Shown here: positions 58,651-64,000 of the stretch, one piece after another
How the letters are laid out: every line of letters begins with the position of its first letter
Numbering within the stretch: the first letter of the stretch is position 1
Assembly (NCBI RefSeq): GCF_964199755.1
Contig: NC_133900.1
Coordinates: 22,483,701-22,547,700 of the forward strand
Length of the DNA stretch: 64,000 nt
DNA from: Larus michahellis
Taxonomy: Eukaryota > Chordata > Aves > Charadriiformes > Laridae
Direction: 5' to 3'
Made by a program: the position numbers and the translations under genes
The notes under the pieces: model-generated
What the model was told of the DNA's origin: nothing
Database searches by the model: none
Seen by the model: the letters and a program-made list of their open reading frames with translations, nothing else

Positions 58651-61600
58651 ACACTAGGACCTCTCTAGCTCAAAGATACTTTAGAATCAAGTGGCTTACA
58701 TTCAAGAGTCCGTGCACCTCTCTTTTGGAGATAGATGCCTTTTAGTGCTTCCAATTTGTTAACGTATGCAACTATAGAAATTAATTAAAACATGCGAAGA
58801 TTTTTTTTTAAATATTAATTAGATAAGGAGAAGGTGTTAATATTTAGCTGTGATTTAATTTCAATGGTTTCTTTAGCAATTACATCTCATTAGGAAAACT
58901 ATAATTGCTATCAGGTGAAGTAAATTAGAAAGTATAGAAACTGGCTTGATTTTTCTTAAAGACAAAGAATGGAATACTATTATTTTCATCTGAAAGCATG
59001 ATCTTCTTCTGTGAAAATGACTGAGAGTCAAAGCCCTTTAGTTAGTTTAGGGGTTTGTGCTGGAAGATGATCAGACTTCAGCATGAGCATAGCAAATTAA
59101 TATGAATTTTTTTTATTAAAAAAAAGTTCATAACTAAGTAATTATCCAATAACTCTGTATGGTAACACTGAACTGGTAATAGGATATAGACTGTTCACTA
59201 TTAAAAAAAGTCCTTGAACTATGCAATGTATTAAGTAACGTAATTATGCTGATAGACTGATAAGAAGATAAGGAGTGATGAGATTTTTTTTTTTGACTGA
59301 GACAGAATATAGACTGTTACTGCATTTGTGAAGTACAAGACAAGGGAAGGGCTGGGGGCGGGGGAGAGAAAAAAATGTCAAGAGCCCTGTTAGAGTAGAG
59401 CAAATATGAGAAAAAGGAAAATGTATTGGAAAATCTTCAGCTACAGAAAAGTGACATATCTCCATGGGACTTACATAAATGTACTGCTTTTTATATTCTT
59501 AGATATGACAAATTAGTCCTTAGGAGACACAGGAAGGAAAAGCATTCAGATACTCATGACAGAGATGAGTACAAAAACGAGCTCAAGAATACAAAACCCA
59601 CTGAGGGAGAAGACATCTAGAAAATGAACCAGCTGCCACCCAAAGAGGTCTTCGTAACACCACAAGCTTCAACATCATGTTTACACCAAAAAGGTAAGAA
59701 AAGCAGTTCTACATTACTCAATGGGCACTTGCAGGTCCCTCCTATAAATTCAGGGCAAATTCCCAGACATCTGGGTTCTGGGGGACACTTCCGCACAGCT
59801 GAACACTAAAGTGAAGTCCAAGGACATCTCCTGGCAGGCCAAAAGCAAGGGATGCCAAGTCAAGCCAGGAAGGATGTGCATGAGAAGTCTGCTACTGAGG
59901 TTTACCTCATGTCACAAATAGCTCGAGGAAAAATTTGGAGATTTTAGAAGGAAAAGATAAGTTATATGGTTGGTAGGAGGCATGAGGTTTTTACACTGTT
60001 CTTGGATTGAGGGTCACAAAGGTCTGTCACGAGAAGGCAGCTGAGAACCTGGGACATCACTTCTTAAGATAGAGTAAGTGCCTTACTGGGGTTTTAGAGC
60101 ATAAGTAAGAAGTACTAAAATGACAAAACTGTCACTGGTGAGATCTCTGAGGAACGAGTAGGCTGTCATCATCTTCACTAAGGCAGTGCTGTTTCCATAT
60201 AGGTCTCACACCAGGCTCCTTCAGAGTGAACCATCTTTGCAGTTGTCAGTCAGCAGTGTCTCTGAGCAGGGAAGCCTGTGTATGCAGATCTGACTATTCT
60301 CATGTGCACGTAACCAGCCAACTGTTTAAATAAGTAAGTGTTTTGCTCAGACATGTTACAGATCTGCACATGTTTTTAGCTGTATACAATACGCGAGCCT
60401 GACTTTGACAATCCAGCCCTTTCACACCGAGTAGTTTAGCATGTCTCTTCTCTCCCTCCTCCTTCGTGCCTCAGCCCTACAGGAAAGCAAAGGCAACATT
60501 TGGAACTAAGCTCGCTAAAAAACGTTTGGTTCGTTGCTACACTTCAAGCATATGTAAAAATACCGCACTGCTGCCTTGTGACGGCAATACAGCATGTCCT
60601 AGAGGTGAGTTTTAGTGTATTTACTCTTCCAGAGCATCACGTCTCTTAGTAAATGGGCAACGTATGATGCAGTTCTGGTCTCATCACAACATGTGTAACA
60701 TCTGGGAGAACTGCCACTTGTCAAGCCAACCAGCGCTCTGCTGACAGACAAAGTGAGCATTATACTGAAATGCCATTCCTCAGCTGTTTGCAGAATTAAT
60801 TTCCCTGTAGAATTTTCTAATTAGTTGGCTCTTTCCAGCCCGTTCCCCACAGAGGAAGCAGAAAGGAAGCAAAAGGCTAGCACCTGCTCCTAAAGCTCTG
60901 TCTGGGAAAAAAAAAATAATTAAATTTAAGGATGACATATACAGTAAGTATTTAGGCACTAGAAAGTCTTCTATCCATGCAGCTGTGGGGATGAAGTAAG
61001 TCTGTTTGAAAGCTTAATGGAGATTCTTCTGTGGGGAAGAATTTCCAGTGGCTCACATTCCAGACAGTTAACCACATTACCGAGGGGAAGAGAAAGGGAT
61101 TTGTTCAAGCATTAAGAACTGTCTTCTTTTTTTTTTAAAAAAAAAAAAAAGAAGAAAAAATACACACACACCCCCAATCTGTAGAAAAGAGAGACAGATG
61201 AATCCAGACCTGAGGATGATTCTACATGTAGCTCATTCAATCATGTATGGGTTATTTCCAATCATTCTGGTTTTCTGTAATTTCAAATTAAAATCCATAA
61301 TTATGTTGGAATGCAGTGTATGATATTATCTTAGAACAAACAGAGCTTGTTCCTAACTAAAGTGAGTCATTGGAACAAAAGAAATAACATGGCTATTGCT
61401 TTGAATTTACATGCAGTGGGTCGCTGTACAGGAAGAATACATGAGAGGCATTTCATGGAAAACAAAAACTAGAACAACACAGTCCAAGAAAAGCAGTTTG
61501 TATTTCTGACTGCACAGGCACATTCCCCAAACAGTTTTAAATACTGAATATAATGGAAGATGATGGTATACTAAGGGTAGAATACATGAGGGGAAAAAGC

Positions 61601-61720
61601 TCCCTTATTATGGATATTAGAATAAGCCACAGTCACTTCAATAAACAGTTTTCACTATTTTTCCACAGTGACCTTACAAAATGGTAGACCTTACAAAGAA
61701 CTAAGGTTTTAGAATAAGAT
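58651..61720. other. Non-coding sequence; no gene seen
   Basis: Unique AT-rich sequence. Frames at 59426-59620 and 59624-59809 are short and unrecognised. CNE-like text at 58735-58920 (ATTAATTAGATAAGG near 58815; GCAATTACATCTCATTAGG near 58876). Confidence 0.6.
61127..61170. repeat. T10A14 palindromic tract plus (AC)n
   Basis: Ten T immediately followed by fourteen A, then GAAGAAAAAA and ACACACACA. Able to form a cruciform of 10-bp arms in principle. Confidence 0.85.
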
Positions 61721-62000
61721 TATAATTATCATCTAACTAAATTCATTTGGTGTGCGTTTTGATGAGCCCAATGTGAATTAGGCCCAGAGCCGAGCAAGAG
61801 TTATCCATTAATAAGCTACATGGGTTTTTAATTGTACAGTATTGTCTAATTTTTGTGTAATTCCAAAGCTTCATGAAAATTGTTTTTTAACAGAATCAAT
61901 GCATGTTTATCAATGCGTGTATATATTTTGACTAGGGGTATGTGTGATTAAAAGATTTTTTAGGTAATAATGTAACGATTTTATGCATCAAGACATAGTG
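61721..62000. promoter_or_regulatory. Candidate conserved non-coding element
   Basis: Non-repetitive block with TTATAATTATCATC (about 61719-61732), AATGTGAATTAGGCCC (about 61770-61785), ATCCATTAATAAGC (61803-61816) and GTTTTTAATTGTAC. Evenly spread TAAT cores and absence of transposon text give the feel of a deeply conserved element. Conservation not measured. Confidence 0.28.
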
Positions 62001-64000
62001 TTACATTTTTATGAACTCTTAATTCTCCAGCACAGCAGAGTTTTAGATAACCAAGGAGTGTAGGTAGGAGGAAAAAGAGAGATGTTGCCTGCCTGGGACA
62101 AAGGCTCAGACCTTGTTCCCCACTCAAAGATAACTTTGAAGTAAAAGTAATGAAATAAAAAGTGGAGATGTGAGGCAAGGCTATTCCTCCTCGCTGACAA
62201 TGCCTGGTAACAGTCCCTGGTATACTGTTTGTCTGTAGAAAATTAGGGTATGAGTGGCATTTATCCCTGCAGTATGAGGTGGTGGTAACATGTTAATTTC
62301 AAATGTCTACAATTATTTCAAGTGGACTTCCTCCCAAAGCCTGTATTAAAGAAGATAATTTCAAACTTCAGAAAACCAAAGTAAACAACATTCATTTATA
62401 TTCCTTAGAAGTGGTGCAACTAAATTCATCTGCGGCTTTGAAAATCTCCCATGATACTTTAGTCTGGCCCATTAACTGCACCTGTTCTCATTTTTTTTTC
62501 TCCTCTTTTTTTGGGCGGGGAGGCATTATTTCCCCTTCAATAGCAAGTGTCTGGCTCTTTAAGGATGCATAGAATATTTTATTTCATTACTGTCTAGGCA
62601 TTTCAAATGAAAAAACCCTCATCCCATTATTTTCTCCTTTGAAATTAAAAGTAAATAGTGGAAAGAGAGTGTGTGCTTGGAAAGAAAAATGAGTGATAAC
62701 TCACAGAGAAACGTAACGTGAAACAGTAAATGTGTTTTCCACAAATAATGGTCCAAATTAATCAATTTTATAGTTTTGTCTGTATTTTTCACTTTGACAA
62801 AAATGAAAATATCATTTCTTAAAAGAAAAAAAGTTTCACTGAAATAATTTTGACTTCTAATTTGGGTGTAGACTGTCCATGAATATAAACAAATATAAGC
62901 ATATACAAGCTGCTACAGGCAGCCCTTCTCCAGAAGATCTCTACCCTCAATCATAGAATTGAGTTAACTTTAATTTACCTGTGGTTCATTCAAACAGGCT
63001 TTTTTTTTTTTTTTTTAACAGGTAAGGTAATAGTGAATAACAATTTGTGTAAAAAAGACATATTGTTCTCAGGTGACTACAGTTCATAATATTTTTAGCT
63101 AAATCTGAAGTCAAGAAAACAAGCTAAGAAAACCTTGGTTTGTTTAAGGAAATAATCTCTTTATTTTCTACACAATGATATTTAAAAGATATTAGAACTA
63201 AATATAGTTGTGTCAGTGACCTTTAAAAGCATGTTTTGGGCTTTTATATTGGTTGTGTTCTATTTTGCTTCTGATTAGTTTTGATTAGTTTATTTGTTAA
63301 TCTAAAACACATGAAGAAAAAAAAAGCCTGTAGAAGAATTCTGCATTATAGTGCAGCTGGCTCAACCCTTCTTTCTCTCAGTTACCAAGAAAAGCAAAAA
63401 AGTCGATTCCTGTACCTTCCCCAAAAATTTAGAAAAATACTGCATAAATCACCAAAGATAAACGTTTGACTCAAACACCAGAACAGTGATTCAGAAACCA
63501 TGTTTACTGACTGCTGTCTTAATGCCACAGTGGATTTTAGGACAGCAAAATCTCACCCGTGCTATAAAGGGAAAGGCAGAAAAATATTGTCTTGGCCCTA
63601 ACTTTGACAAATACGTGACAGCGGTGAGCACAGTATAAGAACCCAAATGTCATTTGTATGGTTTGAAGCCAGTTGGGTGACATCTTTCAAAAGCCTGGGG
63701 TTACTGCTCCCTTTCCCTTCTTCCATCTTCAGCTGACACGTTTTTCTCTGCCAGCTGCAGAAGCAGCCCCCAGACATAGAGCGGGTCCTTCTCGCTCTCG
63801 GTCTTCCTTGCTTGCTCCCTATTTATTAATCATCTGTTTCTCCATCCAGATGACTTGTACCGTTTTCTCTGACCGTGCTCATCTGGGCTAACGTTGTTAA
63901 ACAAATGGCCTGTGGCCAGATCCCAAGTTCCTGTGCAGCCTCACTGACCACCTCTATTTACAAAGTCAGCACAGCAGCCTGCGAGAGGCTAACACGTTGC
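62001..64000. other. Non-coding AT-rich sequence; no gene seen
   Basis: Unique sequence with a poly-T at 63000-63016. Frames are short (at most 89 codons). No repeat or gene recognised up to the window edge. Confidence 0.6.
63000..63016. repeat. Poly-T tract
   Basis: Seventeen T followed by AACAGGTAAGG. The pattern mimics a splice acceptor next to a donor-like GTAAG, but nothing supports an exon. Confidence 0.8.

Noticed and set aside
1..64000. CRISPR arrays, operons, tRNA and rRNA genes, known microRNAs
   Set aside because: No regularly spaced repeats, no tRNA cloverleaf text, no rRNA text, and no mature microRNA sequence that I know was seen on either strand.

Overview
This 64 kb window looks like non-coding DNA from a bird genome. 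The clearest evidence is a set of CR1 (chicken repeat 1) LINE fragments: two copies at about 967-1240 and 8064-8292 share the typical avian CR1 3' end and its short ATTCTRTGA-type tail, a more diverged 3' end lies at 17955-18045, and an internal piece lies in reverse orientation at 42029-42229. A MIR-like (CORE-SINE) fossil at about 13850-13955 and several worn traces of another ancient repeat agree with an amniote nuclear genome. CR1 type and density suggest a bird; the species cannot be told.

I found no protein-coding gene, rRNA, tRNA, CRISPR array, insertion sequence or bacterial/phage structure. Open reading frames do not exceed about 172 codons, occur equally on both strands, lack recognisable domains and do not form a consistent exon chain. 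The one frame with a recognisable origin (864-1151) is the translated tail of a CR1 element. The window is therefore either an intergenic gene desert or the inside of a very large intron.

Layout. 1-8.3 kb: unique sequence with two CR1 tails. 8.3-18 kb: unique sequence with some GC-rich patches (about 9.5 kb, 11-12.3 kb), the MIR-like fossil and the third CR1 end. 18-42 kb: a long stretch almost free of young repeats, with several blocks that look like conserved non-coding elements (about 19.3-19.9, 27.7-28.1, 32.5-32.85, 33.6-34.1 and 38.0-38.35 kb) and two local CpG-rich patches (33.78-34.13 and 39.2-39.36 kb). 42-53 kb: the antisense CR1 piece, a GTTAAT-rich block at 42.74-42.86 kb, traces of an ancient repeat and an 18-bp perfect palindrome at 50061-50078. 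53-64 kb: clearly more AT-rich, with homeodomain-type motif clusters (55.76-56.03 kb) and long blocks of non-repetitive, CNE-like sequence (58.2-58.65 and 61.7-62.0 kb).

My best interpretation is a regulatory gene desert, of the kind that surrounds developmental transcription-factor genes in birds. This is inference from repeat poverty, motif content and lack of genes; conservation could not be measured here, so every candidate regulatory element carries low confidence.
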